64,000 nt of DNA from Nicotiana tabacum (GCF_000715075.1 NC_134081.1:111078289-111142288), one strand, 5' to 3'; positions 45,701-56,626 are shown, numbered from the stretch's first letter. Notes: generated from the letters alone by a model not told the origin. Translations and numbers: made by a program.

Positions 45701-46247
45701 CTTCGCATGCCACAGTCTAGACAGAAGAGTTATGCCGACCGAAAGGTTCGCGATCTTGCTTACATGATAGGAGAGAAGGTACTACTCCGAGTTTCGATTA
45801 TGAAGGGTGTTATGAGATTCGAGAAGAAGGGCAAGTTGAGTCCTAGGTATATTGGACCTTTTGAAATACTTACGAAGGTTGGACAAGTGGCTTATGAACT
45901 TGATTTTCCACCTAGTCTATCGGGTGTACATCTAGTGTTTCATGTATCTATGCTCCGGAAGTATATCGGAGATCCGTCTCATGTTTTGGAATTCAACACG
46001 GTTCAGTTGGATGGTAATATGGCTTATGATGTGGAGTCGGTAGCCATCTTGGACCGACAGGTTCAAAAGATGAGATCAAAGAGCATAGCTTCAATAGAAG
46101 TGCAGTGGAGAGGTCGGCCAGTTGGAGAAGCTACTTAAGAGACTGAGCAGGAGATACGGAGCAAATATCCACACCTATTTGAGACTCCAAGTATAATTCT
46201 AAACTCGTTCGAGGACGAACGCTTGTTTAAGAGGGGGAGAATGTAAC
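45701..46247 (+). pseudogene. C, integrase tail and chromodomain
   Basis: SRQKSYADRKVRDLAY, VLLRVSIMKGVMRFEKKG, KLSPRYIGPFEILTKVGQVAYEL (GPY/F module), VFHVSMLRKYIGDPSHVLEF, then chromodomain SVAILDRQVQKMRSKS and IASIEVQWRGRPVGEAT, a TAA at 46136 in place of Trp, ETEQEI, YPHLFETP, SFEDERLFKRGRM. The frame's final stop (TAA) is supplied by the first bases of the 3' LTR, so the polypurine tract is also coding. Confidence 0.9.
46229..46241 (+). promoter_or_regulatory. C polypurine tract
   Basis: AAGAGGGGGAGAA immediately before the 3' LTR. It encodes KRGR(M) of pol. Confidence 0.9.
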
Positions 46248-48855
46248 GACTCGGCTGGTCATGTTGACTATTACAACCCCGTTTCCCCATTTACTGCTCA
46301 GTTTATCCTTTACAGTTATTATGTGACTCGCCGGGGTGATTGGTTCGGGTCCGGTGATGTTTTGGAATGAATTGGAATACTTAGTTCCAAGGTTTAAAGC
46401 TTAGGTTAAAATAGTGACCGGATGTCGATTTATGTGTAAATGACCCCGGAATAGAGTTTTGATGATTCCAATAGCTCTGTATGGTGATTTTGGACTTAGG
46501 AGCGTGTCCAGAAAATTATTTGGAAGTCCATAGTTAAATTAGGCTTGAAATGGCTAAAATAGAAATTTAAGTTGGAAGTTTGATCGGGGAATTGACTTTT
46601 TGATATCAGGGCCAGATTCCGATTCTGAAAATTGAAATACCTCCATTATGTCATTTATGACTTGTGTGCAAAATTTGAGGTCAATCGGACTTGATTTGCT
46701 AGGTTTCGGCATCGAATGTAGAATGTTCCGACGTCGTTTCTTCGAGAATAAGTGGTATCACATTAAGCAAATAAGCTCCAAATTCAGATTTGATTGAAGC
46801 ATTAGATCCGTTTTGAAATTTCGGAGCCATACCAAAAAGAATGGTCGAATTCGGACATCGTATGAGAGAGTTATGCCCATTTCCGTGTTGGAAACGATTT
46901 TCCGTCGCCGCCAGCTCCCGGGGTAGCGTGGGGCGCTAGCGCTGGCATTGGAAATTTTTGGGATACTAGAAATGGTGCCACAGGCAGCGCCCCACGCTAC
47001 CTATGGCGCTCGAAAACGTCAGAGGCTTTGTAAACGGATTTTTTTTTGCCATTTTTGACATAAAAATAGTTGGGGAGCTCGGTTTGGGCGATTTTCAGAG
47101 GTAAACTTCACAAATGGGACTGGGGTAAATGATCTTAACTTGATTTGGTCGGTTATTCATGAATCTAACATTATTTCCAGCACTTATTTCATGATTTGGG
47201 GGATTAGAATAGAAATTTTTCAAAAAATTGATTTGAGGGTTTGAAGGCCGAATCGGAGTCGGAATTTAGTAATATTTGTATGGTTGGACTCGTGGTTGAA
47301 TGTGCATTCATATTTTGTAACTTTTATCGTGTTCCGATATGTGGGCCCCACTATTAATTTTTGAGTTAATTTCGGATTTATTTGTGAAATTTAGCATTTT
47401 CATAAGTAATTGATTCATATACCTCATATTGATTGTATCAATTATTTTGACTAAGATTCAAGGCGTTTGGAGGCCGCATCGTGAGGAAAAGGCTTATTTG
47501 AATAAAGAATTGCTCGGATTGAGGTAAGTAACAGTCTAAATTTGGTCCTGAGGGTATGAAACCCTGGATTCTGTGATATGTGATTGGTTTTGAGGTGACG
47601 CATATGCTAGGTGACGGGTGTGTGGGCGTGCACCGTAGAAATTGTGACTTGGTTAATTCCATGGATCTGTATTGTTGAATAAATTGTTGCTACCGCACAG
47701 TTTTCCACCGATTAGGGAAATTGAACTATAGATCATGTTTAAACCATGTGTTGACACTGTTAGGACTCACAGAGGTCATGTAAATGTTGAATTATATGTT
47801 AAATTACTATTTTGTACTCAGTCACAGTTTTACTTGCATATTACATCACAGTCTCTCTTGTTCATTATTGATGCATCATATCATTGTTGTTGGGCTGCTC
47901 ATCATGATTTCTGAGAGCCCGAGAGACTGGAGAGGTTGATGACTGAGTGAGGCTGAGGGCCTAATTGTGAGGATATTTATGGGATCGGGCTGCACGCCAC
48001 AACATGTTTTATTGATTTATGCCATGATTGGCATGTTATAGAGCTTGGGCTGAAGGAGCCCCTCCAGAGTCTGTACACACCCTAGTGAGCGCAGGTACCT
48101 ACTAAGTGCGAGGGTCGAGTGCGAGTGCCGAATGATGAGTGACTGTGAGGAATGAGTGACTGTGAGGAAAGAGTGACTGTGAGGTTGGAGTGAATGGGAG
48201 GACTGAGTGACTGTTACTCTGAGAGGATGCATTGATTTTATTATTTGCTGCATTTCAGTTGTCATATATCACTATTTTTGAAATTTTAGAAAAACATTAT
48301 TTTCTGTTTCGATCAAACTTGATATGAAATTTCAATGAAATCTTAAATGTTGAACTCGAGAGCATGCCTACTCTTTTATATTGGAAAGAACTGTATTTGG
48401 ACTTAGCCGAGAAGCTTGTCACTACTTTCAGTTCTTTATTTATTATTGTTACTTACTGAGTTGGTTGTACTCATACTACACCCTGCACTTCGTATGCAGA
48501 TCCAGGTTATCCCAGATACAGTGGGTGTTGATTCTCTCGCACGGTTGATTTTTCGGAGATTCATAGGTAGCTGTCGTGTTTCGCAGACCTTGTCTCTCCT
48601 TCCATATCTCTTGTTTATTGTATTTGGTCTTAGACTATTATAGACCGTATTTTCTAGGCTTGTAATGTATAGATGCTCATGTACTCAGTGACACCATGTT
48701 TTGGGAATGTTTGTATCAGAATTTGCTAGATTTTTGGTATTGTATTAAGCATTATGTTTTCAAACTTAAAGGAAATCGTGGGTTATTGATGTTGTCGGCT
48801 TGCCTAGTACTGAGATAGGTGCCATCACGACTGGTTAGGATTTTGGGTCATGACA
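46242..48855 (+). repeat. C, 3' LTR
   Basis: Aligns throughout to the 5' LTR with scattered substitutions. GTAGCGTGGGGCGCT (46923-46937) is the exact reverse complement of 46986-47000. The GGGCT-GAAGG-AGCCC stem-loop is at 48047-48061. Confidence 0.96.
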
Positions 48856-48860
48856 GCTTG

Positions 48861-49144
48861 GCCTATAGCGCAGTCAAGCTGGTTATGCTTGGCCTGTAGC
48901 ACGGTAAAGCTGGCTACAGAGCTGGCTATGTTTGGCTTGTAGCATGGTTTGGGTACTTAGTATTTTTGTGCTCTTTTCTTGCATTTTTGTCCTCTTTTCG
49001 TGCAACTTTTATTTGACTTTCTTCCAATGCTCCACACATAAAATAACATAATTTAGCTCAAAGGTCGCACAATTAATCACTAAACCAACAAAATATAGTG
49101 TGAGTAATGTACTGAAAGTATAGCATTTTGGTCAAAGATAATCA
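48861..49144 (-). repeat. B, LTR, proximal part
   Basis: Continuation of the B LTR after C. Minus strand starts TGATTATCTTTGACC. Repeated words GCTATAGAGCTGGCTATGCTTGGCC-like occur on both sides of the C insertion (38440-38477, 48861-48950), forming a GC-rich block like those of other LTRs here. Confidence 0.75.
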
Positions 49145-49327
49145 CCCCACACTTAGACTTTGCTAGTCCTCGAGTCAACCACCAATTCACACTAATCTTG
49201 AGCACTTTATTTTCTTTTAACACATCCAAAGCACACCATACCTATGACTATGGTTGATAGCAATAATTAAACTTTAGCATATGCCTTCAACACACACTTC
49301 CCTTTACTTTAGGTCATACTTAAAAAA
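49145..49327 (-). other. B internal region, first part, with polypurine tract
   Basis: Minus strand ...ACTCGAGGACTAGCAAAGTC then AAGTGTGGGG (plus 49145-49154) before the LTR. The rest is non-coding. Interrupted by D at 49328. Confidence 0.65.
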
Positions 49328-49855
49328 TGCAACGACCCGACCGGTCGTTTTGATCCCTAGCGCGTAGTTTGGCAGTTTGAGGCCATGAGTAGCTTCACTT
49401 CAGGTATTATGACTTGTATGTGTGGTCGAAATTGGATTTTGGGATATTCGGAGTTGATTTGGAAAGAATATTCTATTTACAGAAGCTTTAAGTTGGAGGA
49501 ATTGACAAAGGGTTGATTTTTGCTTAAACAACTTCTGAATCGGGATTGGAAGGTTCCAACAGGTTCGTATGATAATTTTGGACTTGGGCGTATGTCCGGA
49601 TCAGGTTTTCGATGACCCGGGAGCATTTTAGCGCCTATTGTGGAAAGTTGGCATTTGGAAGAATTTAATAAATTTGGGTTGAAGTGCATTTCAATGTTAT
49701 CGATGTCCGCTTGGGATTCTTAGTTTGGGAATAGCTCCGTATGATGATTCTGGCCTTAGGAGCGTGTCCGGAAGTGGATTTGGAGGTTCGTATGTCATTT
49801 TGGGGTCATTTGGCGAAAGTTGGAAATTTGAAGGTTTTTGGGAAAGTTTGACTGG
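49328..49855 (+). repeat. D, left LTR, truncated
   Basis: Starts TGCAACGACCC (right copy TGTAACGACCC). Homology to 53139-53666 ends at AAGTTTGACTGG, after which internal sequence follows. About 2.4 kb of LTR plus leader is deleted. Confidence 0.9.
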
Positions 49856-52800
49856 TGTTTGTCGCACCTTTAGTTGATGTCCATGAGAAGTGAATGGACT
49901 TGTACATCAGATGAATGAGCACGAGCTCAGGATGGTTTATTGGTTTCTTGGTAATTGTACTCGGTGCAGCGTTGTTGGAAGATGTCGGCATGGAATTTCC
50001 ACTGGTAGGTTATCTCCGGTGAGCAGGTTAACGGTTGCATGGTGTTGACAAAGCTTCTGCGAAGAATTCTACTGGCTACCCGGTAAGAAGTCGAACATGT
50101 GAATATGGCTAGTGATTCAGAGCTTTCATGAAACGGTTAACAAGAAGATTTCGAGGAATTTGGCGGGTCGATTGCCCGAGGTCATGTCGGCGAGGAAGAA
50201 GGAATCTTGGTAGGTTCCAGGGTTATGTAATGGTAGCTTCAAGCTAAGTGGGAGAGCCCCACCGCCTACGATTGGATTGCATGGTTGTCTACTTGTGAGG
50301 TTTCTGGTTATCGGCATATTGGTGGGTTATTACGACTAAGGAAAGAGAACATGAGCAAAGGATTTGAGGGATGTGTGCTATAATTGGCCTTATTGATTCA
50401 TGTTAGGGCTTTGGGAAGACTCAGGGTTTATGCTTCGTGTGGAGGTGATGTATAAGGAAAGTGATCCAGCTGGGTGCTTCTTTGAGAGGGTGTTCATGTG
50501 CTAGCAGGGCCTTGGAGTTTGATTATAGTCGGGTCTAAGCCAGAGTGGGTGACTCTCAACAACGGTCCTAGTGGATTCAAAAGTTAAAGTGCGGTGCCTA
50601 AGGATTTCGAGTCCATAGTATGGTTAAGTATTGAGCTATTGTAGTGGAGTATGAAAGAGACTTGGAATGTTCTATGTTATCATTAGGTATGCGGTGCCGT
50701 ATTGGAGGAAGGGAAGAAGTAGATTCGGATTCGCGGAAGGTCTTGCAGAATGGGTGTACCAGTTGGCGATGTTATTGTGCACTTAAGGAGAACATGAAAT
50801 GGTTCGTGGGTATTGAGACGACGTGGTCTCGTGAAATAAGGTCACCCAGGGTGAGTGTGGATTGGGTTCGTTATATATTGAATGGAGCTATTATTATTCC
50901 TAAGGCAAGTCCAGATTAAATTAGAAGAAGTCGGATCGGTTAGCAATGGCTGAATTGGCATGATGGTGGCAATGATCAGTTCTTTCAGCATGTTAAGTTA
51001 TACATGTGCTTTGTGGTGGTACGTGCGAGGCTTGACGGCCGCCGTAATTGATTTTGTTTGGAGGCATTCGAGTATTATGGCCTATTATGCGTAAATGGAT
51101 CCCAGAAGAGTTATGGTCATTTAGACCACTACTTGAGGTTTGTATTTTCTGCGGTTATGGGAATTTAGTCACGTATTGCAATGATTCTCCTGAAACGAGT
51201 AAAGTGAAAGGTTTCTATATGATGAAGTGTGTATCCTATTAGTAGTTCCGGAGTTATGATGAAATTCTTGGGCTCACGTGTGTTGGTAAGATAGGTGCGG
51301 TGAGCAGCATGAAATTTAAAAGTTGAGGATCAAGGTTGTAGTTTGGTATTGACAGGGATGTCACGAGCTCGGATGAGCAGGGAAGGATTCAGATGTTTAG
51401 AGTAAGCCGGTATTGTCTTTAGCGTCACCTGAGATCGGTGTCCTACGTGAGAGGCTTTGTATACTGATTTGTGAATTTTTGATTTGCATAACAGCATTAG
51501 TATGGCCGGTGGTATGGATGTGCAGACTTGTTATCTGGTGCGGAAGGTCGGGGGAGCGTATTTCGCGGGAAGATTGTATAAGTGTGACATGTAGTCACTT
51601 GATTGATTAAAGATTGAAACCAAGTATAGAGATTGTGTTACTATCGCTTATGTGCGAATTTGTGCCTGAAGGGCGCTCGGTTCATTTGGTTATGGACTGT
51701 GGAAGGTTGTTCTGGATTTGATGGCTGTTCTTGTGTGTCATGGAAAAGAGGGTTATTGTGGATCCTTGAAAGGTTATTAGCCCAGGGCGGTACGATCAGA
51801 ATCTGCTTGAGGTCCGTGGATGGATCTAAATGTGAACGTGGGCTCTATATCAGGCCGGATGTGTTCATCTCAGCATAGCGTTGTTTACGGAGGAGTCTTC
51901 GGGCCTTGGATGTTGTTTCCATCGTCAGCTATTCCGTGTAATATCAACTGTGCCATGTAGGTTGTGAGGCGGTTTGATTATTCACACTCGTATTGAGATT
52001 TTTGTGTAGTTTGTGGTGTTATATGAGCAGAATGTCTCTCGAGATGCAGATCATATATCGCACCTTAGTCGTGCTCGCATTTTGTAGCGTATGGCGCTAT
52101 TTGTCTCCCCGGGGATGGTATTATGCACTTGGCATGCTTGTGGTCGATATTCGGGTATTTCATAGTTATGAGCCTTTTTTCTCGGTAAGTATTTCCTTAT
52201 AGATTTTTATGTTTGGATCGGGTGGCACGCCGCCACAGGTATCATGGTTGGATTGGGTTGCACGCCGCAACAGTATCATGTATGGATCGGGTTGCACGCC
52301 GCAACAGTGTAACGTTGAGTACAGTTCCCCATATCTATTTTTGTGCGTTTTGTTTCTCATTTATGAGGAAGGTTCATAACATCCTTTCGGTTGTTTAATT
52401 AGTTAAGTAGGTTGAGAAGTTCTTTCCAGAATTCATTTTCCTTATGTTTCACATTCGATTTTGTAGCTTGTGGGCACATTGTGGCATCATATGAGATTTT
52501 TAGCAGTATCTGAGGTGGCTTATTGCCTGAGCAGCTTATACTAGGTGAGACGAGATTATTGGACCTGGGATTAGTGTGATCAGATTTATATGAAGCATAT
52601 TAAAGAGCAAATATTGTTATTTGGTTCAGAATGAGGTAATGGTTCTTGCCAAGAGGAGAAACTCAATGATTTGTTGACTCGACAGTTGGTTATGAATTTC
52701 TACACATCTCTTCCATCGTGGCAGTATTGCAAGAGTTGGAACATGACTTATATGTGTCATGAGGTGTGTTGTGGGCATCAAATTCGTGGAATTTCGGCTA

Positions 52801-53122
52801 TTGTTATCGGAGGATGGTATAATGGTCATGTGAATTATGCGGTGCATGGTGTGAATTCAACAAAGGTATGCAATCATGTATTGGTGCATCACATAGTGAT
52901 TGAAACGGTGTTCGTATGTTGGAAGCAGGCCTAGTAGAGAATTTCGGATGTTGGAATTTGGCTCTAAGGCTTATTTGGCTAAATAAAGGGGAGGATCTTC
53001 AGATTTGCTCGAGCTAATGTGCTCAACTGAGTTGTGGTAGCACGGGTAGGTGCACGAGGTATTAAACAGTGATTTCAGACAACTCCAGAGCAGTTCTTAG
53101 CACGTTCGAGGACGAACGTATA
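49856..53122 (+). other. D internal region, non-coding
   Basis: No convincing protein. The open frames at 50644-50919 and 51633-51878 show no family motif. A three-unit hairpin repeat is at 52222-52305. Confidence 0.7.
52222..52305 (+). repeat. Tandem stem-loops in D internal region
   Basis: GTGGC-ACGCC-GCCAC at 52222-52236, GTTGC-ACGCC-GCAAC at 52257-52271 and 52291-52305, spaced 35 and 34 bp. Each is preceded by GGATCGG or GGATTGG. The stem differs by a paired exchange (G-C to T-A) while the loop is constant. Confidence 0.9.
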
Positions 53123-53138
53123 TTTAAGTGGGAGAGAA
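53123..53138 (+). promoter_or_regulatory. D polypurine tract
   Basis: TTTAAGTGGGAGAGAA directly before the right LTR. Confidence 0.85.
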
Positions 53139-54029
53139 TGTAACGACCCGACCGGTCACTTTGAGCCCCAGCGCGTCGTTCAAAAGTTTGAGGCCATGAG
53201 TAGCTTCACTTTATGTATTATGACTTTTACGTGTAGTCGGAATTGGATTTCGGGAAGTTCGAAATTGATTTGGAAAGAAGATTCTAATTTTAGAAGCTTT
53301 AAGTTGGAGGAATTGACTAAGGGTTGATTTTTGAGTAAACAATCTCGGAATCGGGATTGGAAGGTTCCACCAGATTCGTATGATGATTTTGGACTTGGGC
53401 GTATGTCCGAATCGGGTTTTGGATGACCCGGGAGTGTTTCGGCGCCTATTGTGTAAAGTTGGCATTTGGAAGAATTTCATAAATTTGGGTTGAAGCGCAT
53501 TTCAATGTATTCGATGTCCGTGTGGGATTCCTAGTATGGGAATAGCTCCGTATGATGATTCTGGCCTTAGTAGCGCGTCCGGAAGTGGATTTGGAGGTTC
53601 GTACGTCATTTTGGGGTCATTTGGCGAAAGTTGGGAATTTGAAGGTTTTTGGAAAAGTTTGACTGGGAGTGGATATTTTGATATCGAGGTCGGATTTTGA
53701 TTCCGAAAGTTTGAGTAGGTCCGTAATGTCAAATGTGACTTGTGTGTAAAATTTGAGGAAAATCGGACATGATTTGATAGGTTTCGGCGTCGAATGTAGA
53801 AGTTTAAAGTTCTAAAGTTCATTAAGCTTGAATTGGGATGCGATTCATGTTTTTGGCATTGTTCGATGTGATTTAAGGCCTCGAGCAAGTTCGTGTCATG
53901 TTTTGGGACGTGTTGGTATATTTGGTTGAGGTCCCGAGGGCCTCGGGTAGATTCCGGATGGTTAACAGATCAACTTTTGGACTAAAGGAATGATGAGGCA
54001 GCTGGTATCTGGTGTAACTGCACCTGCGA

Positions 54030-54265
54030 GGTTTTGGCCGCAGGAGTGGAGCCGCAGAAGCGGCCAAGAGGGGGCGTAGAAGCAGAATTGGCTGGGGAAG
54101 GCTGGGACCACAGATGTGGTCAAGTTCCGCAGAAGCAGGACGACTCCTTCGCACGAAGAGCTGCAGAAGCTTGGGCGCAGATGTGCATGAGGGCCGCAGA
54201 AGCGGCCAACGACCTTGGCTTGGTTTCTCTCAGGTGCGAGACTTGGAGCCGTAGAAGCGACCTTC
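54030..54265. repeat. GCAGAAGCGG-rich minisatellite-like block in D LTR
   Basis: GCCGCAGAAGCGGCC, an imperfect palindrome, occurs twice exactly (from 54051 and 54193). Many variants (GGCGTAGAAGC, CCGCAGAAGCAGG, GCTGCAGAAGC, GCCGTAGAAGCG) lie between and after, at irregular spacing. Confidence 0.85.
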
Positions 54266-55213
54266 TCACGGCAGAAGAAGAATTCGTGCTAGGCAGTGAG
54301 GTTTCTTTAAAACGGGGATTTGGCCCATTTTCTTCCATTCTCTCTTGGTTGGACGATTTTTGGAGAGTTTCAAGAGGGGATTTTCATCATCGATACCAAG
54401 GTAAGTTATTCCCATCCATTATAAGTTAAATACATAGTTTTTATATGGATTCAAGCATGAAAATTTGTAGAAATTTGAGATTTTGAAGAAAAACCTAGAA
54501 ATTGGTATTTTTGGATTTTGATCATGAATTTGTGCATGAAATTGAGAATAAATTATATATTTGAGTTCATAATGCTATGGGTAGTGTTTATCTTTAAAAA
54601 ATTTCGGAATTCGGGCACGTGGGCCCGAGGGTGATTTTATCGACTTTTCGAGCGGAGTTGGAAATTTATTGTAAATTGGATTGTAATGAGTATTAGAGTA
54701 TATATTTATAGATTTGCACATTTATTGACTAGTTTTGGAGCGATGGGTATCGGTTTGAGTTGTTGGAAAGGTTTTGGAGCCGGTTATGGAACTTCGAAGC
54801 GAGGTAAGTCTCTTTTCTAACATTGTAAGAGGGAATTAACTCCATCGGTGAACTGAATTAATATGCACTTCCATTTGTGTGGGGCTATGTATGCACTAGG
54901 TGACGAGAGTCCGTACGTAGCAACTAGTTATGCCTATGTCCGTGTAGTTTTAGGCTTACACCATGCCTTGTTGATACCGTTATTTGATTATGTTTATTAT
55001 TTGTCTTGAAAAGAATCGAGATCGAGTATGCTTATTAAATGCCTTGAAAAGAGTTGAAATTTAGGATTTCGAGACTTGAAAGTTTTCATTGAATTTCGTA
55101 TTTTTGAAAAAGAATTTAAGAATATTATAATAACGTAAGAAATCTATATGCAACCGCTTCGCAAATATATTCTGCGAGCGGAATAAATTTCCACTACTTT
55201 TATGGGAGCGGGT

Positions 55214-55370
55214 CGTTCGCCTCGGCAGGTTAATAGATGCATCTATGGTTCGTGCCGTTCGACCCTCGGATGTGCACAATTTATATTTATATATTGGTTC
55301 GTGTCGTTCGACCCTCGGCAGTGCACAATTTATATTTATATGTTGGATCGGGCCGTACGACCTCGGCATG
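55214..55370 (+). repeat. 49-bp tandem repeat with stem-loops, D LTR
   Basis: Cores CGTTCG/CGTACG at 55214, 55256, 55305 and 55354. Stems include GCCG-TACGACCT-CGGC and GTCG-TTCGACCCT-CGGC. Spacers hold GTGCACAATTTATATTTATAT. Confidence 0.85.
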
Positions 55371-56082
55371 ACTTGCGCATGATAACTCTTTGGAACTAAT
55401 AATAATTGACACTGCTTTATTGGCTTGAGATATAAATTGTTAAATGATGAAAATGAATTTGGGAAGTTCTATTAGTAAAAAGAATTGTTGATTATTTCTG
55501 GTTATTGAATTTTCAGCTATGTTATGTATTCCATGCTTAAATATAAGATTGGCATTTTATTTTTAGCCTATAGTAAGTGTCGGAATCGACCCCTCGTCAC
55601 TACTTCTTCGATGTTAGACTGGATACTTAGTGGGTACACGTTGATTTACGTACTCATACTATACTTGCTGCACATTTTGTCCATGTACATATATATCTAG
55701 TGGCCTCGTGAGAGCAGAGGCGTGGTTAAATGCGGGGACTTAGGTGGGCTGCATTTCATATTATGACTCGCAGCCAGGAGAGTCTCCTTCAAAGTATTTA
55801 TATTTTTCTTGTCCAATTTGTATTCCAGACAGATGCTGTATTTTATTTTACTTCCTAGTTGATGCTCATGTACTTGTGCCACCGGGTTTTGGGGTGATTA
55901 TGGGTTGTTTGGTATTGAAATTGTGAAAATATTTTTATTTACTCTGTAAAGTCCATCTTTTATTATTAAATTGAAGAAAATCGTGATTTCAAATAATTGG
56001 TTAATTAATTATTGTTGCCTTGCCTGACAGCAGTGTTAGGCGCCATCACGACCTATAATGGATTATGGGTCGTGACAAAAAA

Positions 56083-56390
56083 TTTATTCAACACCAAGAC
56101 AACATGCTCATAACAATCGTAGCCTCACAAACCGAATCAATATCACAATGCATTCATGGCTTGAACACTTAACATCATAGAGATATCTAATAATGTCACC
56201 TATCCCTTGCGAAATCATGTGCCCTCACAGCAAGAACAAAAGAGTAAGTCGAATCCACACACTCGAATCAAATGTTCAAATATATTTTAAGGACTCAGAT
56301 AAATCAAAGAAATTCCTCACTCTCACAAAGAATTCACATGCATGCACAATGTACCATATGCTTGCCCATTATCACGGAAACAATTGCAAC
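56083..56390 (-). other. B internal region, second part
   Basis: Non-coding B sequence after the D insertion. It stops near 56390 where CACTA subterminal sequence begins. No second B LTR is present, so B is truncated here. Confidence 0.5.
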
Positions 56391-56394
56391 ATTT

Positions 56395-56623
56395 ATAAAT
56401 TTTTTAAATTTATTTTGCGACCAAAAATGACGGTAATCTCAGAAAACATTTCTATTGTTTTGCATCAAATATTTCGACTGAAACTGTCGGAATATCAGTC
56501 GTACAATTATTTAAAAAATAGAATTTAAAATTTCAACATTTATCCGACCAATTTAGTTGAAATTCAGATGACTTAAATTCAGTCGGAAATTTTCGGTTGG
56601 AAAATTAGTGTTTCTTAGTAGCG
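56395..56623. repeat. CACTA right subterminal region and end
   Basis: CGACCAAAAATGACGG, TCGACTGAAACTGTCGG, TCCGACCAATTTAG and CAGTCGGAAATTTTCGG repeats, ending AAATTAGTGTTTCTTAGTAGCG, followed by TAA. Confidence 0.8.
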
Positions 56624-56626
56624 TAA

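Larger units (their letters stand above)
38478..48855 (+). mobile_element. Ty3/gypsy chromovirus 'C' (probably Tekay/Del), complete but dead
   Basis: 10.4 kb inserted in the B LTR with the perfect 5-bp duplication GCTTG (38473-38477 and 48856-48860). LTRs are 2594 and 2614 bp. There is a tRNA-iMet primer site, gag with zinc knuckle, protease, RT, RNase H, DDE integrase, chromodomain and polypurine tract, all in the expected order. At least eleven premature stops and several frameshifts. Tekay/Del is inferred from the chromodomain plus long LTRs. Confidence 0.96.
49328..56077 (+). mobile_element. Non-coding chromovirus derivative 'D'
   Basis: Inserted in B with the duplication AAAAA (49323-49327, 56078-56082). 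The right LTR is complete (2939 bp). The left keeps only its first 528 bp, and the primer site is missing. The LTR start TGTAACGACCCGACCGGTC nearly matches C. The internal 3.3 kb has no gag or pol, except that its last codons still read FEDERIFKWERM up to the LTR-borne TAA. Confidence 0.9.
53139..56077 (+). repeat. D, right LTR, complete
   Basis: TGTAACGACCC ... GGGTCGTGACA. Contains a CGCAGAAGCGG-rich block (54030-54265), a 49-bp tandem stem-loop array (55214-55370) and terminal CACGACC/GGTCGTG arms at 56047-56053 and 56068-56074. Confidence 0.93.
28093..56623 (-). mobile_element. CACTA (En/Spm) element expanded by nested insertions
   Basis: The left end CAATATTAGAAAA and the reversed right end CGCTACTAAGAAAC are two-base variants of the CACTA terminus CACTACTAGAAAA. 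TAA occurs on both sides (28090-28092, 56624-56626), the expected 3-bp duplication. Subterminal regions on both sides are full of GACCG.../TCGGAAA words typical of plant CACTA elements. Minus-strand exon relics (28875-29054, 29224-29334, about 37020-37446) resemble the second (Ptta/En/Spm-like) ORF. No TNP2-type transposase remains, so it is defective. Of 28.5 kb, only about 2 kb is CACTA sequence. Confidence 0.8.

Noticed and set aside
50644..52202. Several open frames of 60-91 codons in the D internal region
   Set aside because: No motif, no frame continuity, and stop density as expected for non-coding DNA.
54034..54429. 131-codon plus-strand frame rich in Ala/Glu
   Set aside because: It translates the GCAGAAGCGG-rich LTR block, and no homologous protein is recognised.
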